NCBI GenBank assembly: GCA_041751875.1
Contig: JBGSIC010000021.1
Span: 1-64,000 of the forward strand
Length of the DNA: 64,000 nt
From: JBGSIC01 sp041751875
GTDB taxonomy: Bacteria > Bdellovibrionota > FAC87 > UBA2466 > JACKAF01
Direction: 5' to 3'
Part shown: positions 8,878-17,445 of the stretch, in pieces
Layout of the letters: each line of letters begins with the position of its first letter
How positions within the stretch are numbered: position 1 is the first letter of the stretch
Notes under the pieces: generated by a model
The model's input: the letters and a program-made list of their open reading frames with translations, nothing else
Database searches by the model: none
Told to the model about the DNA's origin: nothing
Translations under genes and position numbers: made by a program

Positions 8878-10223
8878 AAATAATCGGTGAGCTGACCAAT
8901 TTGCTCAATAGGGACGAGAGATATCCCCTCCATTTGTAGTTCTTGGATTCCCCGTTTGGGAAGAAACGCTTTTGAGAACCCGACACGTCTGGCTTCTTTC
9001 AACCGGTCCTCGGCTCGCGGAACAGCTCTTACCTCGCCACCCAGTCCAACTTCCCCGAAGAAAATAACTTCCTTGGGAACTGCCTTTCCGGAAAAACTGG
9101 AAATGATGGCCGAGATTAGGCCCAAATCCACCGCGGGTTCCGTAAGCCGAAGTCCCCCTGCAATATTTACGTAAACATCTTGGTCACCCAATCGGTACCC
9201 ACACCGCTTTTCAAGAATCGCGGTAAGCAGGGCAAGGCGATTATGATCAATCCCAATCGCAGTTCGCCGGGGCATCGCAAGCGTCGAGGAGGAGACCAAG
9301 GCCTGCACCTCCACTAAAATTGGACGAGAACCTTCCAGGCTAGCAACAATGGTACTCCCGGGGATGGATGTCGCACGCTCCGAGAGAAAAAGCTCCGAAG
9401 GATTATTTACCTCCTTCATTCCCTTGCCGGTCATCTCAAAAACGCCGAGCTCGTTCGTAGAGCCAAAACGATTTTTTATCGAACGCAACAAACGAAACGT
9501 ATGAATGGAGGTTCCCTCAAAATAGAGAACCACATCGACCATGTGCTCTAGAATTTTTGGGCCGGCGATGGCACCTTCTTTAGTTACGTGTCCCACCAAA
9601 AAAGTCGCCATCGAAAGTGCTTTGGCGAGTGTAATGATCTCATGCGAACATTCTCGCAACTGGGCGACACTTCCAGGCTGAGATTCCAATTCTTGACTGT
9701 AAATTGTTTGAACGGAATCTAAAATGAGGAGCTGGGGCTTCAGGTTTTCTATTGTCGTCTTTACGTTCTCAAGTGAAGTTTCTGAAACGACATACAATTC
9801 TTTCTCAGAAATCCCTAAACGATTTGCTCTCAGCGCAATTTGTGAAGGCGATTCTTCGCCGCTTACGTAGAGGACGCGTTGGGTTTTCGCGTAAAGCGCA
9901 CCGGCTTGCAAAAGTAGCGTCGACTTACCTGTGCCCGGTTCCCCACCGATGAGCACAACACTACCGGGAACCAATCCCCCTCCCAGAACCGAATCAAGCT
10001 CTTTTATCGTCGAAGGAATGCGGAGAACTAATTCACCCGCGATATCGGAGATTGCTTGTGGTTTCGCCGGTCCTAGTCCTGCTAACAATGCTTTTGTCCC
10101 ACCAGCAGGAAGTTTTTCTTCCACTAAAGTGTTCCACGCTTCACAGTGGGGACACTTCCCCTGCCACTTCGAAGCATTGCCGCCACACTCTTGGCAAACA
10201 TAAATCGTATTCTTTTTCGCCAC
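8874..10223 (-). CDS. radA: DNA repair protein RadA/Sms
   Basis: A 449-residue protein with all RadA parts in order: a zinc finger with two CxxC pairs (CQEC and CPHC, residues 10-27), a RecA-like ATPase with Walker A GGEPGTGKST, the RadA-specific KNRFG motif, and a C-terminal Lon-protease-like domain (IGIDHNR to GLGGEVR). RadA is a branch-migration helicase acting on recombination intermediates. It is single and divergent from the SirB1-like gene. Confidence 0.95.
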   Translation of the reverse strand: MAKKNTIYVCQECGGNASKWQGKCPHCEAWNTLVEEKLPAGGTKALLAGLGPAKPQAISDIAGELVLRIPSTIKELDSVLGGGLVPGSVVLIGGEPGTGKSTLLLQAGALYAKTQRVLYVSGEESPSQIALRANRLGISEKELYVVSETSLENVKTTIENLKPQLLILDSVQTIYSQELESQPGSVAQLRECSHEIITLAKALSMATFLVGHVTKEGAIAGPKILEHMVDVVLYFEGTSIHTFRLLRSIKNRFGSTNELGVFEMTGKGMKEVNNPSELFLSERATSIPGSTIVASLEGSRPILVEVQALVSSSTLAMPRRTAIGIDHNRLALLTAILEKRCGYRLGDQDVYVNIAGGLRLTEPAVDLGLISAIISSFSGKAVPKEVIFFGEVGLGGEVRAVPRAEDRLKEARRVGFSKAFLPKRGIQELQMEGISLVPIEQIGQLTDYF

Positions 10224-10301
10224 GCCCTACGTGTCTCAACCGGTGGATGGAGCGTCAAGAAGGAAAGCTGCCCGCGTCGTTGCCTTTTTAATTTCGGTGG
10301 A

Positions 10302-10329
10302 TTGAAAAAATCGTCACCCCTGTTAAACT
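10302..10329 (+). promoter_or_regulatory. Possible promoter of the SirB1-like gene
   Basis: TTGAAA (10302-10307), a 16-bp spacer and TAAACT (10324-10329) form a fair sigma-70 promoter in the radA/SirB1 divergent gap. The downstream ATG at 10407 has no clear ribosome site. Confidence 0.4.
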
Positions 10330-10406
10330 AAAATGTACGGGGATGGTTCACCCGCTGTTCACGCTCGAACCCCTCGCTTCTCAACTTCAAATCCCACAAA
10401 TAAACT

Positions 10407-11243
10407 ATGGAAAATCTTAAAAAAGAGCTATTGGCGTGTCTGCGTCATGAGGATCTTCTTCAGGCCACCCTCCTTTTAGGCAAGGTCCAAGATCCGAACT
10501 TCTGCCCCGCTCCATACATGCGCAGCATTGTGGAACTCGCCGCGCAAGTGCGCGGCGATAAAAAGGGAACACTTCCTAATGATCCCGTCGCACTCATTAA
10601 GAAGATAAATCAAGTTTTATTCACTGAACTAAAGCTCGAAGGTAAAACCGAGCGCTACAAACAACTTATCGATGACGAAGGTCAGTATTTTCTACACGCT
10701 CTGCTCGACTCAAAGAAGGGCGCACCTATTACCTATGCAGCCTTGTACGCGGTGTTGATCAATGAGCTCGGCTTCACGTGTGAAGTGTTGGCGTTTCCCA
10801 GCCACTATTACATTCGCGTGCAAGACACGACCGGCGAATTCTATGTGAACCCCTTTGAGGGGGGTAAGCTGACGACAAGCTATGAGTTTCAGAAAAAATT
10901 CAAAGCGTCGATGCAACGCAATCGCTTGCTCTCCGCAAAGCTATTTGAAGTGCTAACACCGCAAGGTTTAGTGGCGCGCCTCGCTCAACAACTCAAACAT
11001 GTCTATATTCTGAAAAATAGCGCGCTTCAGGCGTTGCGTGCTGTAGAGATTCTTACTTCCATATACCCCGACTCTCCCGAACTCGCCCGCGATCGTGGGG
11101 TTCTGTACTGCGAGATGGAATATTTTTCTAAAGCGCGCGACGACTTGCGCTTCTATCTGAGTCGCCGCCCGAAGGCAGACGACGCCAAGGAAATCAAACG
11201 GCTTACGTTTATGCTCAGGGGTTATTGCGAAACGATGAACTAA
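10407..11243 (+). CDS. SirB1-type transglutaminase-like protein with TPR tail
   Basis: A 278-residue protein of the SirB1/UPF0162 group. The core shows FLHALLDSKKGAPITYAALY, then GFTCEVLAFPSHYYIRV and FYVNPFEGG. The Cys-His-Asp triad of true transglutaminases is only partly visible (FTCEV, SHYY), so activity is doubtful. The last 80 residues (ALRAVEILTSIYPDSPELARDRG and on) form TPR-like helices. It is a common soluble protein without a firm role. Its stop lies in a perfect hairpin (11241-11268). Confidence 0.75.
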   Translation: MENLKKELLACLRHEDLLQATLLLGKVQDPNFCPAPYMRSIVELAAQVRGDKKGTLPNDPVALIKKINQVLFTELKLEGKTERYKQLIDDEGQYFLHALLDSKKGAPITYAALYAVLINELGFTCEVLAFPSHYYIRVQDTTGEFYVNPFEGGKLTTSYEFQKKFKASMQRNRLLSAKLFEVLTPQGLVARLAQQLKHVYILKNSALQALRAVEILTSIYPDSPELARDRGVLYCEMEYFSKARDDLRFYLSRRPKADDAKEIKRLTFMLRGYCETMN

Positions 11244-11268
11244 TTTCTGTCGCTCACGACAGAAATTA
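11241..11268. terminator. Perfect 12-bp hairpin between convergent genes
   Basis: TAATTTCTGTCG-CTCA-CGACAGAAATTA is a perfect 12-bp stem with a 4-nt loop that includes the stop codon of the SirB1-like gene. Its ends are A/T-rich on both strands, but no long T tract follows. It lies between convergent genes and probably serves as a bidirectional terminator or 3' stabiliser. Confidence 0.6.
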
Positions 11269-11305
11269 TCCCGAGGAGCAAAGCAACGAGGGATCTGATC
11301 ATTTC

Positions 11306-12235
11306 CTAACCGACCGCACGCCGAATCCGGCCCACTAACTTTTCCGCGGCCAAACCAAACTTCACGTACAGCTCTCCAGGATCGCCTGACTCACCAAAGC
11401 CCTCGATACCAAAACGAGTCAGCTTCGCCTTATCTTGCGAAGTCTCCGCCATGACTTCCGCTACCGCCGTACCCAATCCGCCAATCACGTTGTGATCTTC
11501 CACGGTGATGATGTGATTACACACCTTTGATAAGTGCTGCACCAAGTCCCGATCAATGGGCAGAATCGTGTGCATGTCGATCACCCAAGGCTGTAAATCT
11601 TGCAGCTGTTCTGACGCTTTCATCAGCTCACTGACAGTTGCCCCGCTACCGATAAGGGCAAGCTGCTTGCCTTCCTTCAACACGATTCCCTTACCACATT
11701 TAAAAACACTCTCTGAGTTGTGAAGGGCAGGAAGTTTCTGGCGGGTCAGTCGCAAATAAAACGGACCTTCCGTGGCAGCCGCATAGCGTACCGCCGCGTG
11801 CGTGGTTGCTTCGTCGCACGGTTGAAAAATTGTCATTCCCGGAATGGAACGCATCACATTCACGTCTTCCAGCCCCATCTGGGAGTGCCCGTCTTCTCCG
11901 ATACCAACGCCCGCGTGTGTACCAACAATCTTTACGTTGGTTTGGGAATAGCCCACAGACATACGAATGGTTTCGTGCCGTCCGGTGAGAAACGCACCAA
12001 AGCTACAAATGAAAGGCGTATACCCTGTTAGTGCCATTCCGGCTGCGGTTCCCACCATGTTCGACTCCGCAATTCCCAACTGAAAAAAACGTCCGGGGAA
12101 ACTTTTTGCAAAAATCGCGCTCTTGGTGGAACAACTCAAGTCCGCATCCATCACCACAATGCGAGGATTCTCGTGACCAAGCTTTTCCAGGATTTGTCCA
12201 AACGCATCTCTCGTGGCTTTAGCTGAGTATGACAT
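11306..12235 (-). CDS. Transketolase, C-terminal subunit
   Basis: A 309-residue protein corresponding to the pyrimidine-binding and C-terminal domains of transketolase (LGIAESNMVGTAAGMAL, GTHAGVGIGEDGHSQMGLED, ITVEDHNVIGGLG). Together with the preceding gene it forms a split transketolase that moves two-carbon ketol units in the pentose phosphate pathway using thiamine diphosphate. The ATG at 12235 overlaps the TAA of the N-terminal subunit by one base (TAATG), a classic coupling junction; the longer open frame upstream would overlap that gene more. Confidence 0.9.
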   Translation of the reverse strand: MSYSAKATRDAFGQILEKLGHENPRIVVMDADLSCSTKSAIFAKSFPGRFFQLGIAESNMVGTAAGMALTGYTPFICSFGAFLTGRHETIRMSVGYSQTNVKIVGTHAGVGIGEDGHSQMGLEDVNVMRSIPGMTIFQPCDEATTHAAVRYAAATEGPFYLRLTRQKLPALHNSESVFKCGKGIVLKEGKQLALIGSGATVSELMKASEQLQDLQPWVIDMHTILPIDRDLVQHLSKVCNHIITVEDHNVIGGLGTAVAEVMAETSQDKAKLTRFGIEGFGESGDPGELYVKFGLAAEKLVGRIRRAVG

Positions 12236-13089
12236 TATTTTAAGCTCTCTAACTTTTTCTGAATTTCGGCGCGCGCTATATCCGATTGCTCTTTTGTGGG
12301 AGTCACTCCGTGCCATCCGATATCGTTCTCCATAAAGGAAACGCCTTTCCCTTTTACGGTGCGCGCTAAAATCATGGTGGGCTTATCGGTTTGCTTTCGC
12401 GCAAAATCCATGGCCTTAAGTAATTGGCCAAAGTCATGGCCGTCGACTTCCTCCACTGCCCAGTTGAAAGCCCGCCACTTATCGGCAAGAGGGTTGAGAT
12501 CCATCACTTCAGTGACATGACCATCGATCTGACCGTTGTTGCAATCGGTGATACAAACTAAATTACCCAGCTTAAACTTAGGAGCTGACATCGCCGTTTC
12601 CCAAACCTGACCCTCTTGTGTCTCTCCGTCGCCCAGTACACAAAACACGCGGTGCGGATTTTTCGAAAGTTTCAAACCCATCGCCATACCTTGAGCGATG
12701 GAAAGTCCCTGACCCAATGACCCCGTAGAGGCTTCCACTATTGGTAAGCGAACACGATCGGGGTGGCCTTGAAGGCGCGAGCCCGTTTTTCGCAATGTCG
12801 CGAGCTCTTCGTGAGGAATGACCCCTTTTTTTGCCAAGATGGCATAAAGTGCTGGGACACCATGTCCTTTGGAGAGAATAAAGCGATCGCGATCGTCACC
12901 TAAGGGCTCGGTGAAGTTGAGCTTCATCTCCGAGAAAAAAAGCGTGGTCAAAATATCAATGAGCGAAAGAGAGCCGCCTGGGTGGCCGCTTCCCGCCTTT
13001 TCCAGCATTGAAATAATATCCAAACGACATTCGTTGGAAACACGCGCGAGATCTTTTACACCGGCTTTTTCGGAGGAGAGAGTTGGCAT
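12235..13089 (-). CDS. Transketolase, N-terminal subunit
   Basis: A 284-residue thiamine-diphosphate-binding half of a split transketolase. It has SGHPGGSLSLIDILTTLFF, SKGHGVPALYA, the metal/ThDP motif GDGETQEGQVWE, and DCNNGQIDG. Split two-gene transketolases are common outside the enterobacteria. It is followed by the C-terminal subunit with a TAATG overlap. A -10-like TATAGA (13098-13103) ends 8 nt before the ATG and no ribosome site is seen, so it may be translated from a leaderless or very short-leader mRNA. Confidence 0.92.
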   Translation of the reverse strand: MPTLSSEKAGVKDLARVSNECRLDIISMLEKAGSGHPGGSLSLIDILTTLFFSEMKLNFTEPLGDDRDRFILSKGHGVPALYAILAKKGVIPHEELATLRKTGSRLQGHPDRVRLPIVEASTGSLGQGLSIAQGMAMGLKLSKNPHRVFCVLGDGETQEGQVWETAMSAPKFKLGNLVCITDCNNGQIDGHVTEVMDLNPLADKWRAFNWAVEEVDGHDFGQLLKAMDFARKQTDKPTMILARTVKGKGVSFMENDIGWHGVTPTKEQSDIARAEIQKKLESLK

Positions 13090-13152
13090 GGACGTCTTCT
13101 ATATGACTTGCCCCCAACTTTCAAGCACCTGGCGGTCAACCCAGTCCTGGCC

Positions 13153-13181
13153 TTGCTCCCCGGTAGGTTCTGGTCTAGAAC
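13153..13181 (+). promoter_or_regulatory. Promoter just before the membrane protein start
   Basis: TTGCTC (13153-13158), a 17-bp spacer and TAGAAC (13176-13181) fit sigma-70. The -10 ends 10 nt before the ATG at 13192, implying a nearly leaderless mRNA; no Shine-Dalgarno sequence is present. Confidence 0.45.
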
Positions 13182-13191
13182 TCAGCACAGT

Positions 13192-13962
13192 ATGAGCAGC
13201 TTTTTCAATTTTTTCGCCTGGGTGTGCGGATTGGCTTTGGCCCTGAGTTTGGCCCTCGGCCACGGGCTAGGCACAGGTTCGGTCCTGATGGAGCACCACG
13301 TACTGCTTGCGTTGGGAGCCGCTCTTCTGACCATTTCTTTGCACTGCCTGATTTTTGGAATTTTCACGGGCTCGGGGAAAGACACGCGCCTTTTGGTGCA
13401 AGATCTTCACCTCAACGCGGAGTATGTAAAACGCACCAAAGTATATAAGCGGACAGTTTTCCCTCCCGCCCTTTACGCCATTGGTTGGATTCTTCTTGCG
13501 ACTTCCTTGGGCGGCGCCGTGACGCTCGTTTCAGGAAACCCTCTGGTTACGTGGGCACACCTGTTTGTGGCGTGGGCCTGTTTTTTCTACAATGTAAAAA
13601 CGATGCGCTTGGAATGCGCGGCTGTAAAAGAGAATGGCGAAATTCTAAACGATCTCAACCGTGAAGCAGCCAAGAAAGTAGGCGTACTTCCAGAGTCCGA
13701 GCTTCCCGTACTTGCAGACGGAACCGTGTTGGAGTGGGGCACTCACGTCTATGCGTTTGGAAAGTTTCTGTGCTTCTTAGGATACAATATTTGGTTACCC
13801 TTTATCTATTTGCGTTACATTGTTGGCTGGCTTAACGCCCCGACGTGGATTTTTTTGGTTCTTTCTCTATCGTCGCTGGCGGGTGGTTACTACCTGCGCT
13901 GGCGCTACGCAATTTACCGACCTCGCCCGGGAGAGGGGCCACGGATTTTGAGTGAGGCATAA
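13192..13962 (+). CDS. Polytopic membrane protein, unknown
   Basis: A 256-residue protein with about six hydrophobic segments (FFAWVCGLALALSLALG, HVLLALGAALLTISLHCLIFG, YAIGWILLATSLGGAVTLV, WAHLFVAWACFFYNV, FLCFLGYNIWLPFIYLRYIVG, IFLVLSLSSLAGGYYL). No family is recognised. The start at 13192 follows a plausible promoter and removes a non-membrane N-terminal stretch. Its last 131 bp overlap the 3' end of the convergent rhomboid gene, so its final helix and its RPRPGEG tail are encoded antisense to the rhomboid C-terminus. Confidence 0.65.
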   Translation: MSSFFNFFAWVCGLALALSLALGHGLGTGSVLMEHHVLLALGAALLTISLHCLIFGIFTGSGKDTRLLVQDLHLNAEYVKRTKVYKRTVFPPALYAIGWILLATSLGGAVTLVSGNPLVTWAHLFVAWACFFYNVKTMRLECAAVKENGEILNDLNREAAKKVGVLPESELPVLADGTVLEWGTHVYAFGKFLCFLGYNIWLPFIYLRYIVGWLNAPTWIFLVLSLSSLAGGYYLRWRYAIYRPRPGEGPRILSEA

Positions 13963-15169
13963 GATGCGCCACTTTCTTAATCACTAGTGCCAGTTTGTGT
14001 TGAAAACTCGCTTCAGGTGGCAGCGCCATCCGATACGTATTGAGAAAATCATATAAATAAACAGTCTGACCTTCGAACGAAGCCATTTTCTGCGCTAGAT
14101 GAATAATTACGTCGTACGGAGTCTGTTGCAGCCAAGGCTGCGGAACCCCCCGTTTGTCTTCGAGGAGAGTTTTTAGAAGAAGGGCCATTTCTTTCGGCTG
14201 ACGCCTACAAAAAACCGGTGTGAGGAATCGGAATGTCATTTCGAGCTGTGCTCCATCGAAACGATCCAGATGCTTTTTCACCAGATGGATCAGTTTGATT
14301 TTGATGAGATCGTTGTACGGGTTGATTTCTAAACAACGAATCCACCTCGCAAATCGCCCCATCAACGGATCAAGGTGAAGTGGCTTATCCATGGATCGCC
14401 AGAAAACCAATTCTGCTCGCGTATGAATGAACGTGGGCCAGCGCTGAAGAAATCGCAACGCGAGCGCCCCCAAGCATCCCGCTAAAAATCCCACCACATG
14501 AGCGACATGATCAACGGTGTCAAACTTGGTGGGACTTAGTTGCGCGGCAGACAACACCAACTCCAACAACAACACATCAAAGAAGAAGAACCAGGAGGTG
14601 GGCAGAGCAATACGTCCTCGATGATCGGGGAACCAGTAAAAATAGCGGGTGCGAAAACGGAAGTTGTAAATGTAGTAGGCGCCCATGAGTGTAAAAATGC
14701 CGGCGCTCGCTCCCACGTGCGGTATGTAAGGTGAAGCATTGAAGGCGAGCAAAATACTTACCCATAACCCGATTGATCCTCCCACTATGAAGAGGAAGGC
14801 GACCCAATAGAAAGGAAGAAAGGTGGCGCATATCCTAGCTCCCGCAAACACTCCGATGAGATTTAATGCAAGATGCGCATGACTGCCATGAATGAAGTTT
14901 CCGCGAATAAGTTTTTCAAGATCCAAGTTCGATCGTGAGGGTGCCACCTCAAGCAAGGGTCGCAGACTCAAGTATTGGTCTAAGTTTTTCCCACGCGACT
15001 GACTTTCGGCAAGTTTATAGACCCCTTGCAAGTATTTCGAATCGCGAATGACCAGCGATTCGGTAAAGAGATAACAAATGGATAGGATCAACACGAGGAC
15101 TAATCCCTGCCACAAACGAGGCGCGTGGTACTTGGGAACTTCTGGACTGATAGGGACAAAAACGATCAT
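13832..15169 (-). CDS. Rhomboid family intramembrane serine protease
   Basis: A 445-residue protein. An N-terminal membrane segment is followed by the rhomboid core: HGSHAHLALNLIGVF (oxyanion helix region), catalytic serine in GASAGIFTLMG, and the catalytic histidine in HVAHVVGFLAGCLG. The family cuts transmembrane substrates inside the bilayer. The core ends near residue 215; about 230 residues follow, predicted helical and cytoplasmic, with no recognised domain. The last 43 or so residues are encoded antisense to the neighbouring membrane protein gene. The start overlaps the RDD gene stop (ATGA, 15166-15169), so the pair is an operon. Confidence 0.88.
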   Translation of the reverse strand: MIVFVPISPEVPKYHAPRLWQGLVLVLILSICYLFTESLVIRDSKYLQGVYKLAESQSRGKNLDQYLSLRPLLEVAPSRSNLDLEKLIRGNFIHGSHAHLALNLIGVFAGARICATFLPFYWVAFLFIVGGSIGLWVSILLAFNASPYIPHVGASAGIFTLMGAYYIYNFRFRTRYFYWFPDHRGRIALPTSWFFFFDVLLLELVLSAAQLSPTKFDTVDHVAHVVGFLAGCLGALALRFLQRWPTFIHTRAELVFWRSMDKPLHLDPLMGRFARWIRCLEINPYNDLIKIKLIHLVKKHLDRFDGAQLEMTFRFLTPVFCRRQPKEMALLLKTLLEDKRGVPQPWLQQTPYDVIIHLAQKMASFEGQTVYLYDFLNTYRMALPPEASFQHKLALVIKKVAHLMPHSKSVAPLPGEVGKLRSASAGSNHPPATIEKEPKKSTSGR

Positions 15170-15705
15170 CGGCTTGCCTCATCAATCTTCTTCACGGTGC
15201 TTCCCGCTACCAGATCATGAAACGCCCGGCCATCTGTTCGAAATAAGGGAAAAAGAAAACCAATGAGGCCTGCCGCAAAGCCCAGCGGTTTTGCAACCCA
15301 TTCCCGAAGGAATAGTGGACCAATTTCGAGTCGCTGGCCTGTGCGAACATCGACAACACGTAAATTCAAAATCAACTTTGCCGGGCTGCCCCCAAACTCG
15401 TAGGTCGTCCAAATGAAATAAACGTAAGCCACCGTAAAATCCGTTGCGATCAGGAGCGAAATAAACCAAGCCGGGGGGTGCTGGTCTCCCGCCGTAATGC
15501 CTCCAATAAAGACCGCAGCCGCCGCCAACAGCCGATGGAGGTTTGAAATCAGGATGGCCAAAAGCAGGTAGTCCGCGATACACGCCGCTGTTCGCACCGG
15601 GTAGGGTGCGGGCGGACAGTCCACGTAGTGATCTTCCACGGCCTCATCCAAAGCCCTGGAAATACTAGCTTTTTCTGGTCTTCCCCATTGGAAGTACTTG
15701 CCCAT
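15166..15705 (-). CDS. RDD family membrane protein
   Basis: A 179-residue protein with the RDD domain: an arginine in the first helix region (PVRTAACIADYLLLAIL), a central helix pair (YVYFIWTTYEFGGSPAKLILNLRVVD) and the late aspartate segment FRTDGRAFHDLVAGS. The N-terminal 40 residues are soluble. RDD proteins are of mostly unknown function; some are ion antiporters. It is coupled to a rhomboid protease by a 4-bp overlap, which makes it a possible partner or substrate. Confidence 0.8.
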   Translation of the reverse strand: MGKYFQWGRPEKASISRALDEAVEDHYVDCPPAPYPVRTAACIADYLLLAILISNLHRLLAAAAVFIGGITAGDQHPPAWFISLLIATDFTVAYVYFIWTTYEFGGSPAKLILNLRVVDVRTGQRLEIGPLFLREWVAKPLGFAAGLIGFLFPLFRTDGRAFHDLVAGSTVKKIDEASR

Positions 15706-15777
15706 GAGAGTCCGACTCCTTCGGAAACTTATCGGCTAGGCGCGTCAAGATGTTGAGATCATATTCGATTTACTCCC

Positions 15778-17442
15778 GTGCCGATGCCCAGGACCCAAGG
15801 GCTCCAACGCCGTCTGCTATTGTTGATCTCCATGGCAAGTCACTGGGGATGGATTTTCTGCGGGGGGTGCGTGGCCTCCCTCACGGCCTATCTTGCCTTT
15901 TGCGCCCTAAGACACTTTCACAGCCGATCGCGCGTGCAAGGATATGTCGGCTCCCTAAACAAAAGGGGCAAACCTCAGACACAGCAAGTTTTTCGGGAGG
16001 GAGATGCCTTCACATTATTTCTCTCCACGGGTCGGCCCCGCACGCAAACCCTCCATCTTTTGGATCAGCAAGACCGGGTGGTTGATTACTTCACTGTTTC
16101 CCTGGATTCTCAAAAACTGCGCTCCGAAAGTCCTTGGTCCGCAGGTTTTCAATTTTCTCCTTCAATTGAACTCAAGGTGAAATGGCCGCCCGGCTTTTAC
16201 CGAATTCAAGAAGCTCCTCATATTTATTTCTCCGTTGTTAGTGACGAGCCCGCTGACATTGTGATGCTTCTGCCGACCAACACCATCAACGCCTACACAA
16301 GCTCAGGAGGAAGAGGAGGGTACACTAGACCTTCTTACTCGCACCTTTCGTTTCTTCGCCCCCAAGATGGAAGCAGCTGCCAAGAATGGTTGGCTTGTCT
16401 TTCTTTTGTATTCGAAACGTTTCCGCAAGCCCGCATCAATGTGATCACTGATTGGGAAATGGAGGATCCAGCCCACCTTAAAAAGGCAAAACTCCTTTTC
16501 ATTTTGGGACACAGCGAATACTGGACTCGACCGGCAGTTCAGCAACTTGAAGCTTTTCGAGATCGTGGCGGAAATCTCATTGTCATGGGCGGCAACCTGA
16601 TGTGGTGGCAGGTTCGCTATGAACGAGATAAAAACCGCATGGTTCTTTACCGAATCGCCGAATGGGACTCTACGCAAAGCCCCGATCAAGTTAGTGTGGA
16701 ATTTCGATCTCCGCTAATCAATCATCCACCGCACAAAGTATTGGGTTCGAGCTTTAGCTATGGCGGATACGGGTACTATCGCTACGCAAAGAAACTTCTT
16801 TCAAGAGATACTTACCGAGTTCTTAAACCGGACTCACCGTTATTCAAAGGGTTGAACTTGAAGTTTAACGACCCCATCCAATCCGCCTTCGTGCAAGAGG
16901 CCGACGGGATTCCTATTCTGGGTTTTGACGAGCAAGGACATCCCGTTCCGGATCAAGCGATCATGGCATGTGAGAAAGTGGAAATCGTCGCTTATGGATG
17001 GGCGTACTTAAACGAACACGGAGTAAAGGGTTACAATCTCGTCCCCTTGTCGTTGAGCCGAAAGCGCCAGGGGAGCGGTACGACATTGCACTTTGGTGTT
17101 TGGCACAGCTCGGGGATGTACGCATTTTGCTATCGAGATGCTGCCATCTTTAAAGGAATTGTGAAAAATGCGGTAGACGCCATGCTCAGGGGGGCCGACC
17201 TGTTCACCGAGGGTCCTGCCCCTAAAGTTGTATCTCTACTACCTTCTCCTTTTTCTGATCACACAACGGTGAAACGCATTGAAAGCCTGAAATTTTCAAA
17301 AACGCGTTTCGTTAGTCTGCTCTGGGCCCAACTTTCGGTGGAAGTAAAAGTGTTCGGACTTAAAAAAGGCGCCGGTCGCTTTTTAGATTGGTGGGACCGG
17401 CGCAAGTTCGGCTTCAATGGAAAATCAGAAAGCTTCAGTTAG
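15778..17442 (+). CDS. N,N-dimethylformamidase beta-subunit-like protein, membrane-anchored
   Basis: A 554-residue protein. One hydrophobic segment near the N-terminus (about 20-45) is followed by a region resembling the large subunit of N,N-dimethylformamidase: LLPTNTINAYTSSGGRGGYT, an RP-rich loop, a TDWEME aspartate motif, ILGHSEYWTRP and GGNLIVMGGNLMWWQVR. The GHSEYW and GGN/WWQVR signatures mark this family. The true enzyme hydrolyses dimethylformamide, but homologues are widespread and largely uncharacterised, so I do not assign that substrate. The start could be GTG at 15778 or ATG at 15784; neither has a clear ribosome site. Confidence 0.7.
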   Translation: MPMPRTQGLQRRLLLLISMASHWGWIFCGGCVASLTAYLAFCALRHFHSRSRVQGYVGSLNKRGKPQTQQVFREGDAFTLFLSTGRPRTQTLHLLDQQDRVVDYFTVSLDSQKLRSESPWSAGFQFSPSIELKVKWPPGFYRIQEAPHIYFSVVSDEPADIVMLLPTNTINAYTSSGGRGGYTRPSYSHLSFLRPQDGSSCQEWLACLSFVFETFPQARINVITDWEMEDPAHLKKAKLLFILGHSEYWTRPAVQQLEAFRDRGGNLIVMGGNLMWWQVRYERDKNRMVLYRIAEWDSTQSPDQVSVEFRSPLINHPPHKVLGSSFSYGGYGYYRYAKKLLSRDTYRVLKPDSPLFKGLNLKFNDPIQSAFVQEADGIPILGFDEQGHPVPDQAIMACEKVEIVAYGWAYLNEHGVKGYNLVPLSLSRKRQGSGTTLHFGVWHSSGMYAFCYRDAAIFKGIVKNAVDAMLRGADLFTEGPAPKVVSLLPSPFSDHTTVKRIESLKFSKTRFVSLLWAQLSVEVKVFGLKKGAGRFLDWWDRRKFGFNGKSESFS

Positions 17443-17445
17443 TCT

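Noticed and set aside
10343..10420. 25-codon ORF overlapping the start of the SirB1-like gene
   Set aside because: No ribosome site and no conserved feature; most likely chance.
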